Made by a program: the position numbers and the translations under genes. Under the pieces are notes generated by a model that did no database searches, was not told the origin of the DNA, and was given only the letters and a program-made list of their open reading frames with translations. Shown here piece by piece: positions 11,225-19,969 of a stretch of 64,000 nucleotides of DNA. This DNA is from Mantis religiosa (Eukaryota; Arthropoda; Insecta; Mantodea; Mantidae): assembly GCA_030765055.1 (NCBI GenBank), contig CM060953.1, positions 179,468,709-179,532,708 of the forward strand, given 5' to 3'. Positions within the stretch are counted from its first letter, which is position 1, and each line of letters starts with the position of its first letter.

Positions 11225-11337
11225 TTCATTATATTTTACAAAAGGAATTTTCACCAAGTAGAAAAGCAGAAATGACAATCTCATTACACATTCTTAATCA
11301 ATAACGGCTGACCCAAATCTAGCGACAACTAAAATTA

Positions 11338-11640
11338 AACAGCGCGGGGCAACATCCCGATGCTGGACCAAGCTCTATCACCTGACCGCCGCAGCCCACA
11401 CTTCTGCAGGCGTCATGAGTTGGGTGCAGTACTGTGGTATGGGACGCGATCAACTCCTCCCGGGCGCTGTTTCACACAGCCTAAAGCCACTAGCCCCTCT
11501 ACCCGGCAGGCAACACCCCGAGCCAGATCACCCAGCGGTAGAAAATCCCCACGCAGTATCAGGAATCGAACCTAAGCCTCCTGAAAACCACCTCAAGTTT
11601 GGCACTCAATAACTCAAATCCTAGAGGGCTAGGCGTTTAA
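11338..11640 (-). mobile_element. Possible GC-rich tRNA-derived SINE (minus)
   Basis: A GC-rich block contains, on the minus strand, a B-box-like GGTTCGATTCC (near 11563-11573). Only one copy is in the window and no target duplication was found, so classification is tentative. Open frames at 11360-11612 shadow the block. Confidence 0.35.
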
Positions 11641-12774
11641 AGATGGGAATTCATTTCGAATGCCGATAGTAAGTAATGAATGACTGCGCCCTTGGTTCCT
11701 TAGCCACAGCATGAGGTCATCCAACCCAGGAAGTAATAAACATGGCTTGATTTATGGACTTATACTCCGCCCTACTTGCCTAACAGTGCAATAATGTCAG
11801 TGAAGAACCTCACAACAGTGCATCAGGGTTATTAATTTTGCGTCAGTAGCGACGCGGTAGGCATTGCATGCTTTCGGAAGTTGGTTAACCATTCACTAAA
11901 TATTAAACACAAAAATGTGACATGTCCTTTGCATCATCAATCATATCTATTACGATGGATAGTTTTGCTGTTTTAGAATGTCGTAATATTATTACATAAA
12001 ATATAAATAAAAAATTTAAGCAACTGACTTATTTTTTCGGCATTCCATCTTAAATTCACCCAACCACAAAATGTTTTATTATCCTTAGATACCTTCTACT
12101 ATTGTAATGAACTAAACCTAGAACTTTTAAAAGTTCTACTTCATCGCTCTAGTACCATAGAAATTGTATGTCACATCTTTGGTTTCAGATCCGTTCATAG
12201 CAATTATCCTTTGTATTTGAACATGTTTAATAAATAGACATTTGTTGCCTAGCTTTTACATTTCATTAAATAAATAAAATATAAATAAATAGCGTATAGT
12301 CCAGTAACGCAAAGAAGGTCCCTTAAAGGTATGTGCTGCCTTACACAGTGGGACAGGGACAGCGAATGTGTATGGTAGAGAACGCCTGTTACACAAGGAG
12401 CAGAACCATTAAAAAAACATGCGCCCTGTTCACTCTGTACAGCAAAACCGAGAAGGTTCATTCACAAAAGTAGAAGCCCTCAGAATATTTTTGAATGGTC
12501 TGTAACTGAATTGACATGGGGTTTCATAAACCTGTCCAGGGAGGGTGTGGGAACCTTCGCCAACCCCCCTGCATCTCATTCCTCGGAGACTTACTCTCCT
12601 GTGGAGGACAGTAACATCCCTCAAGAGCAAGGGCCTCCCATTCACGGTCAGCTCGTCCGTTTCTTACAAGAAGAGCAAATCCCTGAAAGTTACCAGTTCT
12701 TTGTCTATCTTTAATTAATACTATATCGTTATATCTAGAAATGACTGTTCGTTTTCACTGTCACTTTCACTTTA
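11641..12774. other. Unannotated stretch
   Basis: A modestly GC-rich patch at 12500-12680 carries overlapping small frames on both strands. No family is recognised. Confidence 0.45.
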
Positions 12775-12905
12775 GAGCTGCTACCACTTGCTTCCAACGA
12801 TGACGGCCTTTTGCCGTTCTAATCCACTTTGCATCTAGCCCATCCTTGAACTCTTGGGACCATCGTAGCCTCGGACGTCCTCTACTTCTCCTCCCTTGCC
12901 GTACG
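12775..12905 (-). pseudogene. LINE open-frame C-terminal relic
   Basis: One minus-strand frame reads GRRSRGRPRLRW then SQEFKDGLDAKWIRTAKGRH, the arginine-rich GRPxLRW segment typical of the C-terminal end of LINE reverse-transcriptase proteins. Only about 42 codons remain, without start or stop. The clade cannot be assigned from so short a piece. Confidence 0.55.
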
Positions 12906-13732
12906 TCTGATACTGTTAAGGCGTTTCATTATACCAGTATTTTTATATTCATTCATTATATCTTCTAATTTCAATTATTTTCATTATTTCTTTTCATTGT
13001 CATTGCATTTTCACTTCGTCATATCTTTTTAGATTGACTTTCCATGCACTTTCTTTGATCGAATCGTTAGTCTTTCATGTATGGCCTGACTAATCGATAG
13101 AAAGACAGCGTGCACGAATATGGATGAAACTGAATCCCAGCAGTTCAATAAAATTCTAAAACTTGTCGAAAAAAATGTATAAAACAATGATTATCATATT
13201 TGGTAACGTAAACACTGCTGGTTAAACAACAGAACATCTACATTCTCGCACTCTCTTCTGGATTCAATCTAGTGTTGTATTATTGTTATTTAAAATTCCA
13301 AAGCTGTCTACAAAATAGTGTATGTGAAACATAGGACTGCTACAATATTAAAATAATATTTCTGCTACAAACTGAAGCACCTACATTTAATATCATTAGG
13401 TATTACAAATATCTATTAAAATCCAGCAATAAGATTACAAAAGCTTTCCATTTTGCTTCCTTTCACATGCTGCTCTTAATACAGTACGTGAACGGTAAGT
13501 ATAAACTCCAAATTAAGTACTGACATATAAACTTGTTGAAATTATAGTCTCTAAAAACTCTTCTTCGTCCAGCATAGTAATGACACTTTGTAATCACCTG
13601 AGATTTAGAATTAGTAACATGTTCAGTGCAGTAAATGTACAAAATTTACGTGAAAATATGACAGATATCCACTCTATGTAAAAGATCAGGGAGTACTGCT
13701 AATTTCTGAAATAAATACATATGAAAGAAAAG
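12906..13732. other. Unannotated AT-rich stretch
   Basis: No gene or known repeat is visible. Confidence 0.5.
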
Positions 13733-13980
13733 GCCCGCCTCGGTAGCGTACGTGGTAGCGTGTCTGCCTCACGTTCAAGAGGTCCCGAGTTCGAATCTCG
13801 GTCAGGGTGAGTTACCTGGATAAGGTTTATACGGGGTTTTTCCTAATGTCGACTAATGTCGGGTAACTCTAAGCTCTATAGACCCTGGGCTCATTTGAGC
13901 ATCATTCCATCCATTCCACTCATCGTCCGATATGACTTAACGTTGCAGGACGTAAATTACGAAAAAGAAAAAGGAAAAAA
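13733..13980 (+). mobile_element. SINE-A copy d
   Basis: Full-length copy with head GCCCGCCTCGGTAGCG, intact B box GAGTTCGAATCTC, family 3' end and a purine-rich tail. ATGAAAGA...AAAG-like sequence on both sides may be a target duplication blurred by the simple repeat. Confidence 0.9.
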
Positions 13981-14129
13981 GAAATGAAAGAAAGAAAAGA
14001 CTCCACTTCTTAGACCACTTACAGGTTTATCTTTCGTATCATCAGCTTCATAATAAACTATAGACACAAAAATGTCACAAAAAAGGGCAGAGTACTGGAC
14101 TGGGCTACTCTACGGAGGTCCAAACTTGC

Positions 14130-14410
14130 TCTGTTGTACTTATGCCCCTAAGTGGGGTACTCCCAAGAGGAAGGATGAGGCCAGAGGTAAAAGAAGGCGG
14201 TCAACCCAATGAGTCTCGACAGTGCGGAGGACAGGGTCCCTCCCCATTACCAGTTGGAAACTCCCCGGTAGGCCAGTATGTCTGGCATCCCAACCGTGGT
14301 CAGGAAACGCCTCACCGTACTGGCTCCACAGTCCGTAGAGCATCCTACCGGAGGAGAAAGTTTTATCAGGAGCATATCATCCTGCCACGCTCCGCCGAGA
14401 CTCCCAGCAA
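14130..14410 (+). pseudogene. LINE-associated GC-rich fragment
   Basis: The stretch around 14285-14410 is similar to the reverse complement of about 51540-51700. Shared segments include CTACCGGAGGAG and CCGAGACTCCCA. At 51 kb the same sequence runs directly into a Jockey-like reverse-transcriptase frame, so this is probably an older remnant of that LINE on the opposite strand. No reverse-transcriptase motif is kept here. Confidence 0.45.
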
Positions 14411-14429
14411 CACTTCTACTCCGAAAGAC

Positions 14430-14630
14430 ACCACCAGATGTGAGATGATATGAAATTATAAACGGAGTTGAAATGGAGGGACAGGAAATTCGAAGGATGT
14501 AATTAACCTACCAAGCATGCACCTAACCACCCGGGAAAATCCCCAAAAACCCCGTGAGTCAGGTAGGCCCGCCACGGAAGTTGAACCTGGACCCCCGAAT
14601 GGGGGCCACAGAGGACATCGCCTGAGCCAG
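14430..14630 (-). mobile_element. SINE-B, tRNA-derived, minus copy
   Basis: On the minus strand it reads CTCAGGCG...GTGGCCCCCATTCGGGGG with a degenerate B box, then a tail containing CCTGTCCCTCCATTT and TCATATCATCTCACATC. The plus-strand relative is at 48451-48660. It joins directly onto the LINE-associated fragment at its left. Confidence 0.65.
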
Positions 14631-14640
14631 GTATATTCCG

Positions 14641-14892
14641 CAGCGGCAGAATGCGAAGAACTATTTCAAGAAGGAGTGGACTTGACGATCAAACCATTCT
14701 TCACTGAACGTTCACGCCCATTTACTACTCATCGTTCACTAAAGGTTATTAGAGGTCACTAGTGGTGGAATGTAATCTTAACCCCAAAATTGAATTCTGC
14801 ACTTTGTTGCAGTTCAGTAAAGTTAAATGAAACAGAGAGGCAGAGACAACCAAGGGGTATCATCACACTCTATATTAATTACGGTGGTATAT
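14641..14892. other. Unannotated stretch
   Basis: Nothing recognised. Confidence 0.5.
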
Positions 14893-15024
14893 TTAAGCTG
14901 TAATCTTAAACTTCTTTGTCATGTGCGTTTTGAAAACCTTTAACACTACGAACCTGCCCACAGAGCCATAAAACCGCTTCCTTTGAAACGCACGATCGTA
15001 AAAAGGGTTCAGGGCAAATCGTAA
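14893..15024 (+). repeat. Unclassified dispersed repeat, copy 1 (partial)
   Basis: Diverged sequence shared with 38935-39170 and 43838-44055. Common landmarks are TGAAAACC/TGAAAATCT, CTAACACTACGAA, and AGAGCCATAAAACCGC (AAAGCCGTAAAAAC in the others). There is no coding potential and no terminal inverted repeat was found. Confidence 0.5.
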
Positions 15025-15105
15025 ACTTTAGGAAGTAATTCACTGGGGACCTAGCTTTCAAATTTAACTAGTTAATTGTCAGCAAACACCTTTCTTCAGG
15101 GGATT

Positions 15106-15222
<117 letters not shown>

Positions 15223-15509
15223 ACTAAATGTGAGGCATTCACAGAATTTTTCTACCATTAGCGATATCCGATATATATCAGTATTGATATAAAAAGGTTC
15301 TCTTCTATTCCTGCTAACTTGCGATATTTTTTCTAAGGTAAGGAGCTTTACTAACAAAGTCCTTCGTAAATGACGACTACGAAACCCATTCAAATAAATT
15401 GCGTATGTTTATGACCTCTATAATTCTCCTAAAGCAAGTTTTTATCTCTCTCTCTCCCAAGTTTTCGTTATTCTACACAGTTCATAGGATATTCATAGAA
15501 AATGTAAGA

Positions 15510-16726
15510 TACATGTCACTTGTCTCTAAAGTCATAATCCATTTCAATGAAAACGCAATATTTTGTTTCTTTTCTTTTCAGATACTGGTATCTTAGTGCA
15601 AGAAGTTTAGCACAGAAGAACGGGTTGCCATTGTTTGTGTACGGGTACGCGCATTGTCATATGAAGACGCCAGAGCGGAATTTACCCGTAAATTCCACAA
15701 ACCAGCCCCATCTAGGGCACACATTCGTCTGCTTGTGAACAAATTTAAGCGTACCGGCAGTGTGTGTGTGATGAGACACGTCCTGGACGACAACACGTCT
15801 TGGCAGAAACTGCAGCAGGTTCAAATTACCAGTGATAGGAGTCCAGAGGCATCAGTTCGACGCCTCAGTAGGGAACTGAACGTCCTCGCAACACAGTGTG
15901 GAAAATTCTACGTTTCACTCTACGAAAACGTCCGTAACACACTCAAGTTCTGTACCATCTTGAGGACGAGGATTTCGCCTGTCGTCGGGCAATGTGTTAT
16001 GACCTCCTGGAATGTGTAGCGAATGAGAATTTAATGGACAACATTTTATTCTCCGATGAAGCCACTTTCCATGTTTGTGGGAAAGTGCACTTACACAACA
16101 GCCGAATATGGGCATATGAAGAACCACATGAGGTATCGCAGTGAGAGCGTGATACACCGAAAGTCAATGTTTGGTTGGGTATGACAAACGCAAAATTGTA
16201 TGGCCCATTTTTCTCTGCCGAAAGGTCAATAACAGGTAACATCTACCTCGATATGTTGGAACTGTTCCTTGAACCGCAGCTTCAAGAGGATGGCATACTG
16301 GATACAGTTGGGTTACAGCAAGATGGTGGGCCTCCAAATTTTGCAAACATCGTCCGTGATTACCTGAACAGAACCTTTCCAAGGAGATGGATAGGCAGAG
16401 ATTCACCTCGGCTGTGGGCTTCCCGTTCATCGAACCTTACTCCTTTAGACTTTTTGCATGGGGCTACATCAAATCTAAAGTGTACACTAGCAAAGTCAAT
16501 GGTCTGCCTAAGTTACGGAATCGTATCAGGGAATCAGCAGGGCGAATTACGGTTGACATGTTACAGTCTACATTTGGTTCCACTACTGAAAGATGGTGTA
16601 TGTGTTTTGAGCTAAATGGCGGCCATGTAGAAGGGAACTAGAATATGTGTAACACTTCAAAATATTGATTTTTCAATCACTGTCTGCCTTCATTGAAATG
16701 GATAGTGACTTTAGAGACACCCTGTA
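15510..16726 (+). mobile_element. Mariner-type DNA transposon with TIRs
   Basis: The ends are inverted repeats of about 35 bp with the core GTCTCTAAAGTCAnnATCCA, at 15511-15549 and 16691-16726. They are flanked by TA, the target duplication of this superfamily. The only open content between them is a broken transposase gene. The 5' end has small extra bases relative to the 3' end. Confidence 0.85.
15590..16640 (+). pseudogene. Mariner-type transposase pseudogene (DD41D-like spacing)
   Basis: The product is a DDE/D transposase that cuts and rejoins its own terminal repeats. The N-terminal helix-turn-helix region (YEDARAEFTRKFH...RLLVNKFKRTGSV) lies at 15654-15780. The first catalytic Asp is in FSDEATFH (about 16050). 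The second is in QQDG (about 16321). The third is in LTPLDF (about 16445). By my count 41 residues separate the last two, more than the 34 of classic mariners. At least one frameshift before 16019, a TGA at about 16142 and a further frame change near 16450 break the gene. It resembles transposases carrying the insect DUF4817-type helix-turn-helix; the subfamily assignment is an inference. Confidence 0.8.
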
Positions 16727-17480
16727 TTAAACACATGACATTTTAATCACAATCACTTATATTAAATATTAGCCATTTATGCGTAAACACATACTTATTT
16801 CAGATCTTTTTTGTTACTTATCATCCCAAAAGGTGAATTTCTTGTGAATTCCAATCCTGGATAAATCACAGAACACAGCAGATACGTCTTCTTGCCTACT
16901 GCAACTAGTGAAGAAATTAAAATGGTACTGCATTTAAACATCGTTTAAAGGTATTTACGTTTTGCAGCTCTAAGCTTCAATCAACCTTTAAGACACAGGC
17001 AGTTGTGCAGCTTTCATTATTCGCAAACATTTGCAAAGGAGCTATACTGTGACCAATAACGAAACTCACCTCAAAATGCCTTACATTCGCCAAAACCGTT
17101 AGCGCAATGGTACCTTACAATCCATCTTTCATTCAAATACACAATTTCGACACTCTATACAACGTTTCTTTATGTCTCTTTAGCAGCACTCTTTGTTCAG
17201 CTAGTAATCTCTCTGACTTATACACAGGTGCACCTCTTTTCTGAACACAACTCCGATATTCGCACGTAAACTGCTTCGCTGCCTGCTCCACAGCTCGGCG
17301 ATCCCTCAACGTACCAAATTCTATATACTGCTCGGGCGACTCGCGACTGATTCGTGAACTGCTTCACGACAGCGACTAATTTCCAAGGCGCCGCACATAT
17401 AAACTGACGGTCTAAACACACTAAAACTTTCAATACTGCCTGTCACAACTGCTGGCCTCGCATTGGCTTCATATATCTAT
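16727..17480. other. Unannotated stretch
   Basis: The 71-codon minus frame at 17218-17433 has no recognisable motif. Confidence 0.5.
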
Positions 17481-17489
17481 CGCGAGAGG

Positions 17490-17690
17490 GAGTTCCTTAT
17501 GGAAATGGAAACCTCTCGAATTACAGTCTCGAACGTCTTTTGCGTAGAAATAATACAACTTGATTCTGCTCATGAGGGCAGCTCATGATGTGAACTACTG
17601 ACTGCCCTTGAAGGTGTGCCTTTCCCGTTCCGCCAGCTAATAAACAACAAGGCGACGCAATTCCCTATCTGCCGCTCTTCCTTGGCGGCA
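17490..17690 (-). repeat. Unclassified CpG-containing repeat, copy 1
   Basis: A 31-bp stretch (17505-17535) is identical to the reverse complement of 41510-41540, core CGTTCGAGACTGTAATTCG. Weaker similarity continues for about 150 bp, including a TTGTTTATT and a CCTCAAGG-type segment. It ends shortly before the LTR element. Class unknown. Confidence 0.55.
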
Positions 17691-17753
17691 TAATTTCATG
17701 GCGAACGTCGATGTGACAATACAGACAATTTTCTTAAACTCTTACAGCTAACA

Positions 17754-17757
17754 GTAT
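17754..17757. repeat. Left target-site duplication of LTR element (GTAT)
   Basis: GTAT here matches 28841-28844 immediately after the right LTR. A 4-bp duplication is usual for Ty3/gypsy integrases. Confidence 0.85.
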
Positions 17758-18376
17758 TGTAGGGTTTTGTTAGGTTAATTATGTGTATTATTTTGAGTTG
17801 ATTAGGGTAGTCGTTAGTACAAATGTCCTTCCGTCCGTCTGTTACGTAATAGGCTGTTCCAACCACTGTTTGCTCCCTTGGCTCCACTCATGTAAACAAC
17901 AATAATAAATAAATTAATGGAACAGCCCTTGTGGAAATTGTAAATAACGTATTGTATTATTTGTACATGATGTATTTAGTTATTGGCACGTCGCCCATCT
18001 TGTTATTTGTGTATAAATAGTTGTATGTTGGGGTGTGTGAGCGGTTGTGGGAATAGCTCGAGGTAGCGGTGTGTGTGGGTGACTAAGCGTGAGGTGTGTG
18101 TGTAGACAGCAGGGAAGATGGACGACGCTGGACATTGTAAAGAATTATTTACGGCATAATAAATATAAACAGTGAGTGTCAGTGTAAGTGTCTTTAATAT
18201 TGTTTTAAATTGTTTATTAAACCTATGAGTGAAACCCCCAGGTAATGTATCCTCGTTCGCCAGTTCAACAGTGGTAATAGTTTTTTTTTTTTTTTGGGTG
18301 TGAATGCAATACATTTTCTTTTCAGCATTCAATAAAATTAAGATCCCAGCATTACCTGGCAACGAGGGATGTTACA
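17758..18376 (+). repeat. Left LTR
   Basis: The LTR starts TGTAGGG and ends TGTTACA. It contains a TATA-like TATAAATAG near 18012 and AATAAA at about 18159 and 18330, the expected promoter and polyadenylation signals. It holds a 15-T run (18281-18295). Minus-strand open frames in it are shadows repeated in the right LTR. Confidence 0.97.
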
Positions 18377-18379
18377 TTT

Positions 18380-18393
18380 TGGTGGAGGCGCCG
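18380..18393 (+). promoter_or_regulatory. Primer-binding-site-like sequence
   Basis: TGGTGGAGGCGCCG begins three bases after the LTR. It starts with TGG, complementary to a tRNA CCA end, in the correct place to prime minus-strand DNA synthesis. I could not assign the tRNA. Confidence 0.7.
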
Positions 18394-18871
18394 TGTTTAT
18401 TCATTTTAGAATCAGTTTAATTGTAAATGTGCTTTATTGATATATATATTTCATTAATTGCGTTCAATTTCAGTTCTGCGGTAGCCATCTTATGATAAGC
18501 AACTTGGGTAGTGACGTCACCCCGGCATTATTTGTTCACGTATTAACAGGTTCTTTTGTTTTGTACAGGAAATGCAGTGCTTTTTGAGCTTAATCCTTGT
18601 GGTTCTGTTTGCGGTTATGCTCAGTTAGAAATTTTACGTTGATCTATCTTTATGCATGGTTTTTTTTCTCATTTCCATTTGCATTGTAATAATCAGCATT
18701 TTCTTCGCAGCATTTTGTGCAGTGCTAGTGTTATTCAGTCACGTATTGTGTTCTCACCGTGTTGCTATTTCTGCAGGAATTTCAAATCTTGTGTTCTATT
18801 ACGAATAGTAGTCACTATCAGTGATTTTTGTAGTAATTTTGCATGTGTACATCGTTATCTTTTCTTTCACC

Positions 18872-19969
18872 ATGGAAAATTTTGTGGAGAATGACACCAA
18901 TGTACATACATCCTCTGTCGGCACAGATGTCGAGCCTAATGAACGTAGTTCGGTACCTGATCAGTCACCCCCTGAAATTATTGCACAGAATACTGACCTT
19001 CTGGTTGCGGTACAGTCTACCATCACTAACACGATGGCTTCAATAAAACCTGTTTCTCAAACCTTTATACAACCATCTTGTTTTTCAGCTGCTCCTAATG
19101 AATGTGTTAACGATTTTATGACTAATTTTGAAATGGTTGCTCGTGCTAATGCATGGAACAGTACTCAAAAGTTGCAGTTTTTCCCATGCTATCTTAAAGG
19201 TACTGCTGTAGCATGGTACAAGACGTTTTGCCATAGGTGTCCCGCTCACGACTGGTTTATTTTGAAAGATGCTTTTCTTACAGCTTTTCAGGTAGCTCAC
19301 CAGGATGATGTGTATGAGATCCAACTTCGCCAACGTGTTCAGCGTGATTCTGAGCCTGTGCTTAACTACATTTATGATGTACTAGTATTGTGTGATAAAG
19401 TGAATTCTTTTATGTCTCAGTCAGAGCAAATTAAGAATTTGTATAAAGGATTGAAACCACAGTATGTTCAGTTTCTCTTACCTTTGAATTTGCTTACTGT
19501 AGAGGAGGTTTTACAAGCTATTAAGCGCATTGATAAGGCTGAGTTTTACATCCAAAACCGACAACACCTGGTGTCTAATCAACTGCATAGTAATGTGCCG
19601 ATGTCCATACCTGGATACCCAGTTGTTTCTGCACCTCAATCTATATCTGGCCGTTCCGTTGCAGCGTCAGAGTGTTTGTCACTCCCGTCGCCATCACCAG
19701 CACCTTCTCAGGATATGATGTCAGAGCTTGCAGCCAAAATGGACCGTTTAGCCAATCAACTTCAATCTTTGCAGGTTCATGCTAATTCTGACCCAGTAAC
19801 GAGGTCATCTCCCCGCCAAGATGGTAACTGCTCCAATGGTGGACGTACTGCTAACTTCGTATGCTATAAGTGTAACCAACCTGGTCACATAGCACGTTTT
19901 TGCAGACAATCTTCAGATGCTTATAGTTCAAAAAACGCCCAGCGCGGTGCCTCAAACAGGCCACGGTAG
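18872..19969 (+). CDS. gag: Gag polyprotein of Ty3/gypsy element
   Basis: The frame is 365 codons and provides the structural capsid and RNA-binding protein of the retrotransposon particle. I start at ATG 18872 because it has a strong CACCATGG context; the frame also opens upstream at 18821 with a weaker ATG. The central part (about residues 75-240) looks like a retrotransposon Gag domain, with WYKTF and the RQRVQRDSEPVLNYI-type segment. A CCHC zinc knuckle CYKCNQPGHIARFC occupies about residues 331-344. A slippery heptamer lies 33 nt before the stop, and pol overlaps in the -1 frame. The frame is intact. Confidence 0.93.
   Translation: MENFVENDTNVHTSSVGTDVEPNERSSVPDQSPPEIIAQNTDLLVAVQSTITNTMASIKPVSQTFIQPSCFSAAPNECVNDFMTNFEMVARANAWNSTQKLQFFPCYLKGTAVAWYKTFCHRCPAHDWFILKDAFLTAFQVAHQDDVYEIQLRQRVQRDSEPVLNYIYDVLVLCDKVNSFMSQSEQIKNLYKGLKPQYVQFLLPLNLLTVEEVLQAIKRIDKAEFYIQNRQHLVSNQLHSNVPMSIPGYPVVSAPQSISGRSVAASECLSLPSPSPAPSQDMMSELAAKMDRLANQLQSLQVHANSDPVTRSSPRQDGNCSNGGRTANFVCYKCNQPGHIARFCRQSSDAYSSKNAQRGASNRPR
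19930..19936 (+). promoter_or_regulatory. Putative -1 ribosomal frameshift site (AAAAAAC)
   Basis: The heptamer A AAA AAC lies in the gag reading phase, exactly the X XXY YYZ form used for -1 slippage. From here the -1 frame is open without a stop into the protease region of pol. A downstream stimulatory structure was not computed. Confidence 0.65.

Noticed and set aside
17696..17887. Minus frame MEPREQTVVGTAYYV... repeated at 28129-28353
   Set aside because: It appears twice only because the LTR is repeated; not a gene.
18003..18362. 119-codon minus frame in the left LTR and its twin at 28469-28792
   Set aside because: Shadow frames in LTR sequence; no protein family recognised.
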